From: an uncultured Prevotella sp.
Lineage (GTDB): Bacteria > Bacteroidota > Bacteroidia > Bacteroidales > Bacteroidaceae
DNA length: 64,000 nucleotides
Direction: 5' to 3'
Assembly: GCA_905196835.1 (NCBI GenBank)
Contig: CAJJWN010000008.1
Coordinates: 31,345 to 95,344, forward strand
Part shown: positions 16,358 through 24,785 of the stretch, one piece after another
How the letters are laid out: each line of letters begins with the position of its first letter
Position numbering within the stretch: the stretch's first letter is position 1
Position numbers and translations under genes: made by a program
Notes under the pieces: model-generated
What the model saw: only the letters and a program-made list of their open reading frames with translations
The model's database searches: none
What the model was told of the DNA's origin: nothing

Positions 16358-18286
16358 ATGGCAAGATTGCTTCTACATACACTGGCGGCCGTGCTGCTTG
16401 CCGCGCTTGCTTGCGGATGCTCTGCCGACGACGCGGCTGGCGGCGGCGTGCCTTCCGGCGACACGCAGGTAAGCTTCATCCTCAAGCTTAGCGACGCCTC
16501 GGGGCGTACAAGGGCTGCGTGGAGCGAGGATTATGTCGGCCAGCAGGGCACGGCATACGACAACCGCATAAGCCCCGAAGACCTTAGGGTGGCCCTTTAC
16601 ACCGCCGACGGCAACATGTTTGCCGCCGAAGTTGACATCTTGTCATACCATGAGACGGCCACGGAGGGCGACTATGAACTCATCGGCACGGTAAAGTCAG
16701 CCGACGGCGGTGCACCTGCCGCAGGCCGGTACAAGGTGATGGTGTTCGCCAACTGCGGCGTGTCAGGCCAGTCAGACCCGTTGGCCTCATTGCGCCAATC
16801 GCCTTATCACTACGACGCCGAGGCCGTAAAGGGCGGCAGCCAGCTCGTACCCATGTGGGGAGTGACTACCGCCGAGCTCTCGCTCGAGAAAGGCAAGCGC
16901 GACAAAGAGGTCGAAATCGACCTGCTGCGAGCCTTCGCCAAGGTGGAAATCAGCCTGCACAGCGACATCTCCGAAACGACAGACATCGTCTCGGCCACGC
17001 TCACCCGTTACAACACCGGGGGCCATTGCCTCCCGGCAGGCTATGCCGGTGTAAGTAAGACGGCCGACCTTGACCAGGAGAACGGCGATAATCCGAGCTT
17101 CAACCCCGACCAAACGGCGCAGCAGACAAACCTCGACTTCACATATTCTGGCGACAATAAGTCGGCCTACCTGTACATTCCCGAATACGACAATTCCGCC
17201 GAACCTGCCGAAATCGCCCTCGAGCTAAGCGACGGCACAAAGGGAACGCTCGAGTTCAAGACGTACACCGGCGGCACGCCCGGCGGCGAAGCATACGACA
17301 TAGTGCGCAACCATATCTACCGATACACCGTCAACGTGTACCAAGGCGAGCTTCAAGTGGAATGCAAGGTGATGCCGTGGCAGCTCGTAATGTCGTCAAT
17401 AGGATGGATGCCGCAGCCCGCCCCTACCGACCATAACCCATTCGACTCGGACGACGAGTACAAGCAGCTTACCGAAAAGGGCTTTTATATCTTACTGCCG
17501 AGGCAGGAGTTTAGGGATGGCAGGGTTACCGTGCAGCAGGTCTTCCACGACTTGTATGAAGGCATATCAAAAGGCGACGACGAGCCTAATTATTGCGTAA
17601 TTTACTATCCGAGGTATGGGGAAAAAAAACACCATGACTTGGAACCGAAATCCGGCGGTGCGACATTCTTCTTCATGTTGACAGGCCCGAAGGGCGCAAC
17701 GTGGGAAGCCCATCTGACTAATACCGACGACTTCAAGTTCCTTACGTCGTCTTCCAATTATTTTGCAGGCTGTACAGACGTGTCTGAAACCACCGGGCTG
17801 ACTTACTCCGAAGAGGGGGAAGTGAACCGCGCAACGCACGGAATAGCGAGGAAAAAGCCTTACGTGATAGAAATCAACGCAGTAAACAGTTATACGGGAA
17901 CCAGCACCGACGGCACGGTTGGCGAATATCCGTCAGGCTTGAAGGATGAAAAAGCCTGGAAACCGTATTTCGGCGACGATTACCTTACTGATTGGGGGAA
18001 GGACAAATGGTATGGCCAGAAGGTGGTAGATACGGAGTTTTACATCACTGTAAGGCTGGCCGACGGCACGGAATACGAGCTTGACATAAACCCCGGATAT
18101 TCAGGCGAAGACGCTCCCAACACTAACTTTAAAGGCAACCGCCGCTATGCCGGCACAGACAAGCGTATATGGATACGCCAGTTGAGGGCGCAGCAGAATA
18201 AGGCGTATGACTATATGGCCAAGGACATAGAGCCTGTTGATAAAAAAAACTTTGAGTGGTGGCGTGTCAATCCATATTGGAAATGA
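16358..18286 (+). CDS. Large fimbrillin-like lipoprotein, probable accessory or tip subunit
   Basis: This 642-residue predicted lipoprotein has lipobox ALACGC (Cys21 likely) and a GRTR-AAW site with Arg52. Residues 30-370 have the fimbrillin pattern (VSFILKLSDASG, then VRNHIYRYTVNVYQGELQVE near 325 and a strand VMPWQLV). The last 270 residues form an extra domain without a recognised family, which would suit an exposed adhesive part. In Porphyromonas, genes in this position (mfa3-mfa5, fimC-fimE) encode accessory tip proteins; that role is inferred here by order. It ends 7 bases before the next gene. Confidence 0.75.
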   Translation: MARLLLHTLAAVLLAALACGCSADDAAGGGVPSGDTQVSFILKLSDASGRTRAAWSEDYVGQQGTAYDNRISPEDLRVALYTADGNMFAAEVDILSYHETATEGDYELIGTVKSADGGAPAAGRYKVMVFANCGVSGQSDPLASLRQSPYHYDAEAVKGGSQLVPMWGVTTAELSLEKGKRDKEVEIDLLRAFAKVEISLHSDISETTDIVSATLTRYNTGGHCLPAGYAGVSKTADLDQENGDNPSFNPDQTAQQTNLDFTYSGDNKSAYLYIPEYDNSAEPAEIALELSDGTKGTLEFKTYTGGTPGGEAYDIVRNHIYRYTVNVYQGELQVECKVMPWQLVMSSIGWMPQPAPTDHNPFDSDDEYKQLTEKGFYILLPRQEFRDGRVTVQQVFHDLYEGISKGDDEPNYCVIYYPRYGEKKHHDLEPKSGGATFFFMLTGPKGATWEAHLTNTDDFKFLTSSSNYFAGCTDVSETTGLTYSEEGEVNRATHGIARKKPYVIEINAVNSYTGTSTDGTVGEYPSGLKDEKAWKPYFGDDYLTDWGKDKWYGQKVVDTEFYITVRLADGTEYELDINPGYSGEDAPNTNFKGNRRYAGTDKRIWIRQLRAQQNKAYDYMAKDIEPVDKKNFEWWRVNPYWK

Positions 18287-18293
18287 TTATACT

Positions 18294-19469
18294 ATGTTGA
18301 AAGACGTATTATATAAAGCATCGCTTCTTATGGCCGTATGCCTCGGGTGCGCGGCCTGTTCGCAGGAAGATGACGCCGTTAACGGTGCTGGCGGCAGCGG
18401 CGGCGTGCGCATACTGTTCCGCATAGCTGACGCTTCGGCCACGCGCGCGACGGAGGACGGCTGGGACGAGGGCTGGAACGAGAACACCATTGAGCGGCTC
18501 GACATTTTCTGGTTTGCCGCAAACGGCGAGCTGAAAGACCACCTTTTGCCTTCCAATTTGCCGTCTTTTACAAGCCAAAACACGGACTTTCAGGAAGTGG
18601 AAGTCAACGGCCTGACTTACAACGACTTAGCAAACAACCCCGACGATGTGTACTACATGGTGGCCAACTGCCCACAACTGGACGGATTGGAGAGCATTAC
18701 GCTTCCCCGTTTGCAGGCCATGATGATACAGCCCGGGCTTAAGGTGGACGCGCGGCAGCAGTTGTTCGTCATGGACGCGCGGACTGCACGGGACAGCACA
18801 AAGCTATACGAGCTTGACACTAACGCCAAGAAGGCCACCCTGCGCTTCCAGCTGTACCGCGCTGCGGCCAAGGTGCGCTTGGCTGTAAAGGATAAAGACG
18901 GCAACGACATACTGTCCGACTGCCGGTACCGCTTCGTCAACCATGTCTCTGACGGCACGTCGGTGCTGGCCGAAAGCGAGCTTTACGGCAAGGGGGAAGG
19001 GCAGAGCCTGCGCTCGACTGACGATTTCCAGCCGTTCACTTTGACAAAAGACGGCAAGGCGGTGCTTTACACTTACCCCAACGACTGGTTCGACGAGAGC
19101 CTGCTTGCGGCAGATGGCACGTTCGCCGACCCCGTGATTTACACCAAGGACGACCTCATAGACGAGGAGAAGCAGACGTACATCATGCTGAAAGCCCCTT
19201 ACACTGACGGCAACACCTATTATTATAAAGTGCCCGTAAACTTTACCATGGCCGACAATAGCGACAAGGACGGCTTCACCGCCGCCGAGATAGAGACGCT
19301 GCGCAACGGCTATTACCGCATCAACCGCAACTGCTTATACGACATAACCGTAACCATCGACCGCGCCGGAGGCCCGCTCACGGAGCCCGTTACGCCGCGG
19401 TTCCACATCCGTGTGAACGACTGGCAGAAGGGCGGCGACTACAAAATAGGCCAAGGAGAGTTCGAATAG
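18294..19469 (+). CDS. Fimbrillin-family lipoprotein (accessory subunit)
   Basis: This 391-residue predicted lipoprotein (lipobox CAAC, Cys22) has SATR-ATE with Arg51 after a first strand VRILFRIADA. RNGYYRINRNCLYDITVTID near 350 and the closing FHIRVNDWQKGGDYKIGQG are the fimbrillin C-terminal pattern. ATG 18294 is chosen because the signal peptide starts there; an in-frame upstream start at 18237 would overlap the previous gene by 50 bases and lack a signal. A stretch at 18531-18596 resembles the intergenic 22-base repeats, translated as ELKDHLLPSNLPSFTSQN. Confidence 0.78.
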   Translation: MLKDVLYKASLLMAVCLGCAACSQEDDAVNGAGGSGGVRILFRIADASATRATEDGWDEGWNENTIERLDIFWFAANGELKDHLLPSNLPSFTSQNTDFQEVEVNGLTYNDLANNPDDVYYMVANCPQLDGLESITLPRLQAMMIQPGLKVDARQQLFVMDARTARDSTKLYELDTNAKKATLRFQLYRAAAKVRLAVKDKDGNDILSDCRYRFVNHVSDGTSVLAESELYGKGEGQSLRSTDDFQPFTLTKDGKAVLYTYPNDWFDESLLAADGTFADPVIYTKDDLIDEEKQTYIMLKAPYTDGNTYYYKVPVNFTMADNSDKDGFTAAEIETLRNGYYRINRNCLYDITVTIDRAGGPLTEPVTPRFHIRVNDWQKGGDYKIGQGEFE

Positions 19470-19560
19470 GAAGCTTGTAGAAGCCCCCACTGACTCCCCC
19501 GGGGGGGGAGGATGGGAAGGTGAGAAGGTGAGAATGTGAGACAAGGAAATTGTTGAAAAC
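19470..19560. repeat. CCTCCC-type repeat and GTGAGAAG word repeats between fimbrial genes
   Basis: GAAGCCCCCACTGACTCCCC followed by a run of G is a relative of the CCTCCC intergenic repeat. It is followed by degenerate GAAGGTGAGAAGGTGAGAA words. A similar GGTGAGAAGGTGATAGGGTG stretch lies at 16321-16339, before another gene of the operon. Confidence 0.6.
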
Positions 19561-20646
19561 ATGAATATAAAAGCCAATTTGAGACATCTATGCCTGCCGA
19601 TTGCCGCCGTTGCGGCCTTGTGCGGCTGCACCGGTGACGACGGCCTGTCCGCCGGCAAGCGGTCCGTTGGCGGCGCGGAGTTCGTCGTTTCGGGCATAGC
19701 CGCGCAGACACGCGTCAGCCATAGCGGCTACGTCAGCTCGGCGATGGAGCCGGGCGACGAGCTTGGGGCGTTCGTAGTGGTGCGCACGAGCTTGGGCGAC
19801 GAATCCACGTTGCCCACATACGGCTTCATGCCGGGCTACACCGAGAACGCCCGTTACCGCGTGGTCGATGGCGCATACACCGGCTCTGACGGCCATGAAT
19901 ACACCCATGCGTTGCAGCCCGAAGTGCCCATGGACACTTTCCCGGCACACCAGCGATACGTGTTCTACTATCCCTACAAGGCCAATGCCGACATTCAAGA
20001 CTTCAGTCACACCGTCGTTGCCGACCAAAGCCGCGAGACGGCGTTCGAGAGTTCGGACCTTCTCCGCGCCCGCGTCAACGCCACAACCGACGTGAGCGTT
20101 GTGCCCTCGTCAATCATCGGTACCGACGAGGCCACGGGACGGCAGCTAATCGGCGTCACCATGGAGCACGTCATGGCGAGCGTTGTGCTGCGTGTGGAGA
20201 GCCAGCTCGTGCCCACTGACGCGGCCGGCCGCGAGGCCAAGCTGCTCAATATGTACCGTACGGTGTCGGGCGTAGACCTCACCCGCGCCCTTAGCAAGGA
20301 CGAGCAAACCGGTGCAGGATATGAAGTGGCTGAGAAGGAGACCGTAGACCAAGGTGACATAACGATGTGGAACTCGGGGCAGGAGACCGTTGACAACGTT
20401 ACGTATGAGGTGTTCCGAGCCGTATTCCCGGCGCAGCGCGTTGAGGCGGGCGCCGCCTTCCTCTCGTTCATTTTCAACGGCGACACCGTCGCCAAGACGT
20501 ATAAGATGACCGCCAACGGCAGCAATGCGCTTGTGTTTGAGCCTGGCCGGTATTACATGTTTACGCTGGCCAAGGACAGCGGACTGCGCTTCAACGGCAT
20601 AATCGATGATTTGGAAGATGGAGGAGACTATTTCTATGAATACTAA
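19561..20646 (+). CDS. Fimbrillin-family (Mfa-like) lipoprotein
   Basis: This 361-residue predicted lipoprotein (Cys23 in LCGC) has AAQTR-VSH with Arg51. The body follows the Mfa-like pattern: PGDELGAFVV early, QRYVFYYPY with D-rich text in the middle, SSDLLRARV, MEHVMASVVLRVES for the second domain strand, and FEPGRYYMFTLAKDSGLRFNG near the end. It shares FEPG/LKPGYxYxFTL-type text with the proteins at 20636 and 21908, so these three are one subfamily. It overlaps the next gene by 11 bases. Role as accessory or tip subunit is inferred from position. Confidence 0.8.
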   Translation: MNIKANLRHLCLPIAAVAALCGCTGDDGLSAGKRSVGGAEFVVSGIAAQTRVSHSGYVSSAMEPGDELGAFVVVRTSLGDESTLPTYGFMPGYTENARYRVVDGAYTGSDGHEYTHALQPEVPMDTFPAHQRYVFYYPYKANADIQDFSHTVVADQSRETAFESSDLLRARVNATTDVSVVPSSIIGTDEATGRQLIGVTMEHVMASVVLRVESQLVPTDAAGREAKLLNMYRTVSGVDLTRALSKDEQTGAGYEVAEKETVDQGDITMWNSGQETVDNVTYEVFRAVFPAQRVEAGAAFLSFIFNGDTVAKTYKMTANGSNALVFEPGRYYMFTLAKDSGLRFNGIIDDLEDGGDYFYEY

Positions 20647-21889
20647 AAGGATATACATGCCCGTGCTGCTTTGCGCCATGCTGGCGGCTGTCTGCCTGTC
20701 GGCGTGCAGCACTGACGACGCTGTTCCGTCTCCCGGCGACGGCTCTTCGGGCCTCCGCTTTTCTGTAAACGGGGTGCAGACAAGGCTCGGATACAACTTT
20801 GAACACACCACATTCGACGACGGCGAGACCATAGGCTGCGTAATAGCCGAGGTAAACGGCGGCAGGGAGACCTTTCTTTGCAACTCCAAGTGGACGTACC
20901 GCGCAAACGACGGAATGCTCATTTTGCAGGAAGATAACGATTATGTAGCCAAAGACCAGTCGGATAAGTCCTTGCTGACTTTGGGCAAGGACGCTAAAAC
21001 CCTTAAGTTCTGCTTCTATTATCCGTATGTGGACGGCAACTTGTTGCAGGACGATTATAAGAAAGTTGTTGAAAGTTCGGATGGTTATAAATATAAACTT
21101 TTGGAATATCCTAATTGTGCAACAGCTGAGACAACCATACCTTCTTCTGCAACTGACTATAATTGGAACTCTATAACTTTGGTAGGTGAAGTATCAAGCG
21201 CAGACCAACAAGGTTATAATGGTGATTGTAACAAATACGGTTGGAGTGCTTATCCTTGTTTTGTCAACCATACGCAGGGAGATATAACAGCGGCAGGTGA
21301 GAATAACGACAAGCGTCTTCAAAACAGCGATTTTCTTTGGGGTGCTTCTCCTGATATAAACATGAATGTTAAAAGGACGGTCAATTTGTATTTCAAGAAG
21401 AAAACCGCAACCATATTGGTTTATAGCGAAACACTGCTTGACGATGTTTATTTTGCAGTAGGTAATGGCGAAGGAACAAGTCTGATAAGGGGCAATTATA
21501 TAGATTTGGCTACGGGGACGCTCGGCGTTTACGATGACCCCAACCCATATTATGAACCTTCTGTACAAAAGAAAGCCAAATATTTTAATTCTGATGAGCG
21601 TATCGTCCCTTGTTATAGAGGGCTGAATGTGTCAGAGGGCTGTAATTATTATTTTTATAGAATTGTGTTGCCTGCCCAGACAGGTTGCAATTTCAAGATG
21701 CATATAAAGATAGGTGACACGGTGGATAAGGATATAAACTTATCTGAAGAAAACAACCTGACAGAATTGAAGGAAGGCTATCTTTATTCAATTCGCATTT
21801 CGAAGGACGGAAGAACCGTTATACGCATCAACGATTGGAAAGACGGTGAGGGCGGAACTCTTGAGGAACTGCCAACTACAGAACCTTGA
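20636..21889 (+). CDS. Fimbrillin-family lipoprotein with mosaic base composition
   Basis: This 417-residue predicted lipoprotein (lipobox LSAC, Cys24) has GVQTR-LGY with Arg50. ATG 20636 has GGAGGAG just upstream and a good signal peptide; it overlaps the preceding gene by 11 bases. Fimbrillin features include KFCFYYPYVDGN, a central strand pair, LKEGYLYSIRISKDGRTVI and a C-terminal INDWKDGEGG. The first 400 bases are GC-rich like the neighbours; from about 21050 the codons turn AT-rich to the end, suggesting that the distal part was exchanged. Probable accessory or tip subunit. Confidence 0.78.
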   Translation: MNTKRIYMPVLLCAMLAAVCLSACSTDDAVPSPGDGSSGLRFSVNGVQTRLGYNFEHTTFDDGETIGCVIAEVNGGRETFLCNSKWTYRANDGMLILQEDNDYVAKDQSDKSLLTLGKDAKTLKFCFYYPYVDGNLLQDDYKKVVESSDGYKYKLLEYPNCATAETTIPSSATDYNWNSITLVGEVSSADQQGYNGDCNKYGWSAYPCFVNHTQGDITAAGENNDKRLQNSDFLWGASPDINMNVKRTVNLYFKKKTATILVYSETLLDDVYFAVGNGEGTSLIRGNYIDLATGTLGVYDDPNPYYEPSVQKKAKYFNSDERIVPCYRGLNVSEGCNYYFYRIVLPAQTGCNFKMHIKIGDTVDKDINLSEENNLTELKEGYLYSIRISKDGRTVIRINDWKDGEGGTLEELPTTEP

Positions 21890-21907
21890 CAAACATAAAA
21901 TATAGAC

Positions 21908-24526
21908 ATGGAGCGTAACATATATTATCAATTTATAACTGCTTTTCTGTTTGTATTTGCAATGTCGGCCTGTTCTGATGATATTATCATGCAAGACAGT
22001 AAAACAGGCATTGATGGTACAGACGATAATTGGGCACAATACGATTTCGTGTTGGATGAGCCTGACGGCGTGGCTACTCGTGTAAGTTATGAAACGGGCA
22101 AACGTTCTTATTTCGAGGATGGAGACGAAGTGGGAGTGTATGTCGTGAATAAAGATGGTAGTTCTGTGAACGTGCCCAATAATAGCAATGTCCGTTACAC
22201 AGTACGCACTGTAACCCATTTGGATAATAGAGAGACGCGTCAGGTGTTGATTCCTGCTGACCCGAATGTGGCTGTAACCAAGAGTTCTGAATATCGCTAC
22301 GTGCTTTATTATCCATTTGTAGCTGACATGACGCTTGCATCTTTGAAAGATTATACTCACAGCATAAGGCTCAATCAGGGTGAGGTGGGGGCTTATGAGG
22401 CTTCCGACTTGTTGTGGTGCTACTATACTCCGCCGACCGATACAGACGCTTATGAAGTTAGTTTTGACCACGCCATGGCGCAAATAGTAATAGAATTAGG
22501 TGGAATATATGTTCCTGATGTTGATGAGTCGTCGGCTGTAAAGTTGTTGAATATGCCGACAAAGGCGGAAAGGATTAACTTGGTTCAGCCTTTGGATAAG
22601 TTAAAGTATAATCCAATCTTTCCCCAAACAGACGAAAATATGGAAATATCGTCGTGGCTGTTTGGAAAAGGAGCTGCTGAAGACAATCTGCAATACCGGG
22701 CGTGTGTGCCGGCACACACAATAAATGCGGATAACCCTGTTGTAAGGGTGTATTACAATCAAGCCGAATATAAGGATTATAAGATAGGCAAAGACCTCGA
22801 GCTGAAGCCCGGTTACACATATACTTTTACGCTTAGCAAAGAAGGGGTAACGGTGATTGACATCAATGATGACGACTCTTGGGTGCTTGATGTGCTTGAC
22901 CCTGATACAGGGGAGCCGGTAGGTTTGCTGTGCAGGGAATATTTAAGGTATCAGCCGCAAATTCCTGTTGATGCGTACACTGAGCCGGATAAGCCGACCG
23001 GTACAATTGTTTCGGGGGATAAGAAGGCGATAAACTCACAGGCATGGGTGTTTTATGCCTTGCAGGACGACGGCAAAACGCCGGAACTTGGGCGTGGAAC
23101 GGTTCTCCGTTTCATTTACGATGTACATGAAAACAGGAATAATGTGTTGGATGCAGCGCATTTCTGGCCTTTGCCGCACACCCAACCTGAAAACGAAGTA
23201 CATCAAGGATTGTTCACGCCTGAGCATGGTTTCAAGTGGATTAAAAGCCCGTCACCGGCAAGTAACGGGAATTATTATGGTGTAAGTTCAAGTGAAGTGG
23301 ATGAGTCTTTGCTTGCAGATGAGGAGAAAGAGGTTAATTATTATATGCATGGTGGCACTGTGGTGTGGGATGGAACTAATGACAAAATCAGCAGTTTCAT
23401 ACCTGTAGACGATGCTCCCACCAACGACTTGGCAAAACAGAACGGGCATATAGCCATAGACCCGGAGACAAAAGAGGCAAAGGTCAGTTACGCTTCCATT
23501 TCAAGGACTGATTTTAATAAAGACGTTGATGGGAAAAAAGTAGCCGTACTGGTGCCTCGTAACCTGGTAGACACACGCATGAATGAGGACGGCGAGAATG
23601 AAACTACATTGTACCCGTTGGTGAAAATCGGGTATAACCAGTTCTGGATATCAAAGCCTTTCCATGCGAAGACGCTTACTGACGGGACGCAGTTGCCTTG
23701 TTACAACCAAAAGGGAACGGCCGGTAATGAAAAACCGGCAGCTGTGACATTTAATGATAATGATTATGTTGATGCCGGATATATTTATCCTTTTGCCAAG
23801 AACGTGCAAAAGGCAGATGGCACAAGCACGACTTACGACCCTTATAACGACCCCGTAGAGATGGCCGGGCCGCAAGGGACGGAGTGGGACGGCAGGACAA
23901 GTACATACCGCCCGGCGCCTTTGTACAACAAGTTGGCAGTGGAAAATTCACGTTTTGTCCCTGTTCCACAAAGCAGTGAATACGAGTATTTGATGCCTAC
24001 CGCCGATGAGTTCATGTCGATGGTTGATTATTTTGGTTATGGTTTTGCCGCCAAGTTGTGTACACGCGAGATTGCGCGAAGTACGGGTGCGCGGTCTTGG
24101 GCTTATGACAGATATACGGCAATTATGCGAGGTGAAACGTATAGTAATAACGCAGGTTTCTATACGGCCAATATCAGTGGGTTCAATCTGCGCCCGATGG
24201 GGTCTTTCTCCCATTTGGTAAAAGATGGAAGTTCCATAGGAAAAAGTGCGGCTGTAATCTTAAAGTCGCAGGCTTCGGTGTCTCCTAACAGTGTTGCGCA
24301 TATATCGTTCGAGTCTTATGACCCATGGAAGGACAATCCCGAGGTGGACTTTTTCATGAGAGAAGACCTTAATTATGGTAATTATTACACAGAATATTTT
24401 GCTCAAGTGCGTTTGTTGATGCGTTTCACTCATCCTACAAGCGGTAACGCAGCCGTGCGTTCCGCCACGAGGGGTGGCGGCGGTAAGGCCAAGTCGCGCA
24501 ACGTGTGGGTGCAGCTGGTGCCGTAG
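21908..24526 (+). CDS. Large fimbrillin-like lipoprotein with C-terminal lectin-like region, probable tip adhesin
   Basis: This 872-residue predicted lipoprotein (lipobox MSAC, Cys22) has GVATR-VSY with Arg58. Residues 45-320 match the Mfa-like subfamily of the two genes upstream (EYRYVLYYPFVADM, ASDLLWCYY, FDHAMAQIVIELGG, LKPGYTYTFTLSKEGVTV). The remaining 550 residues form a separate module. Its end (YLMPTADEFMSMVDYFG, GARSWAYDRY, NISGFNLRPMGSF, AQVRLLMRF) recalls Fib_succ_major or C-type-lectin-like surface folds; this is a weak resemblance. Being last in the operon and the largest, it is the best candidate for the adhesive tip. Most of the gene is AT-rich, returning to GC-rich in the last 25 codons. 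Confidence 0.75.
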   Translation: MERNIYYQFITAFLFVFAMSACSDDIIMQDSKTGIDGTDDNWAQYDFVLDEPDGVATRVSYETGKRSYFEDGDEVGVYVVNKDGSSVNVPNNSNVRYTVRTVTHLDNRETRQVLIPADPNVAVTKSSEYRYVLYYPFVADMTLASLKDYTHSIRLNQGEVGAYEASDLLWCYYTPPTDTDAYEVSFDHAMAQIVIELGGIYVPDVDESSAVKLLNMPTKAERINLVQPLDKLKYNPIFPQTDENMEISSWLFGKGAAEDNLQYRACVPAHTINADNPVVRVYYNQAEYKDYKIGKDLELKPGYTYTFTLSKEGVTVIDINDDDSWVLDVLDPDTGEPVGLLCREYLRYQPQIPVDAYTEPDKPTGTIVSGDKKAINSQAWVFYALQDDGKTPELGRGTVLRFIYDVHENRNNVLDAAHFWPLPHTQPENEVHQGLFTPEHGFKWIKSPSPASNGNYYGVSSSEVDESLLADEEKEVNYYMHGGTVVWDGTNDKISSFIPVDDAPTNDLAKQNGHIAIDPETKEAKVSYASISRTDFNKDVDGKKVAVLVPRNLVDTRMNEDGENETTLYPLVKIGYNQFWISKPFHAKTLTDGTQLPCYNQKGTAGNEKPAAVTFNDNDYVDAGYIYPFAKNVQKADGTSTTYDPYNDPVEMAGPQGTEWDGRTSTYRPAPLYNKLAVENSRFVPVPQSSEYEYLMPTADEFMSMVDYFGYGFAAKLCTREIARSTGARSWAYDRYTAIMRGETYSNNAGFYTANISGFNLRPMGSFSHLVKDGSSIGKSAAVILKSQASVSPNSVAHISFESYDPWKDNPEVDFFMREDLNYGNYYTEYFAQVRLLMRFTHPTSGNAAVRSATRGGGGKAKSRNVWVQLVP

Positions 24527-24556
24527 CCTGAGGCGCGCGGCGCGCTGGCGAAATAT

Positions 24557-24644
24557 GGTTTGCCGTCTTTCGCATTGTAAAAGGCCGTCAATTGCACGCT
24601 AAAATGCCGTCTTTCGCATTGCGAAAGACGGCATTTTGCAACAT
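24557..24644. repeat. 22-base palindromic array, locus 3 (4 units)
   Basis: Units begin at 24557, 24579, 24601 and 24623; the fourth is in reverse orientation and near-palindromic with the third. The flank ATGTTGAGTATTAGGCTGTT follows at about 24643. It occupies most of the 259-base gap between the fimbrial operon and the glucanotransferase gene. Confidence 0.9.
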
Positions 24645-24752
24645 GTTGAGTATTAGGCTGTTGCGCCGCCGATAGCCGGGCAGTGTAAACGTTTGCATCC
24701 TTAAAAGGGGTAAACAGCGCTTTTTTGCGTCCGCATGAACTGTTTTTATATG

Positions 24753-24760
24753 TATCTTTG
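24753..24760 (+). promoter_or_regulatory. Candidate -7 box for the glucanotransferase gene
   Basis: TATCTTTG, 25 bases before ATG 24786. The only TTTG upstream (24724-24727) is 25 bases away, longer than the consensus spacing, so the promoter call is tentative. Confidence 0.45.
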
Positions 24761-24785
24761 AGGCGTAATTAAAGACTTGTTACCT

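Noticed and set aside
24557..24644. The 22-base arrays as small CRISPR arrays
   Set aside because: The period is too short, there are no unique spacers of about 30 bases, units occur in both orientations, and no cas gene is in the window.
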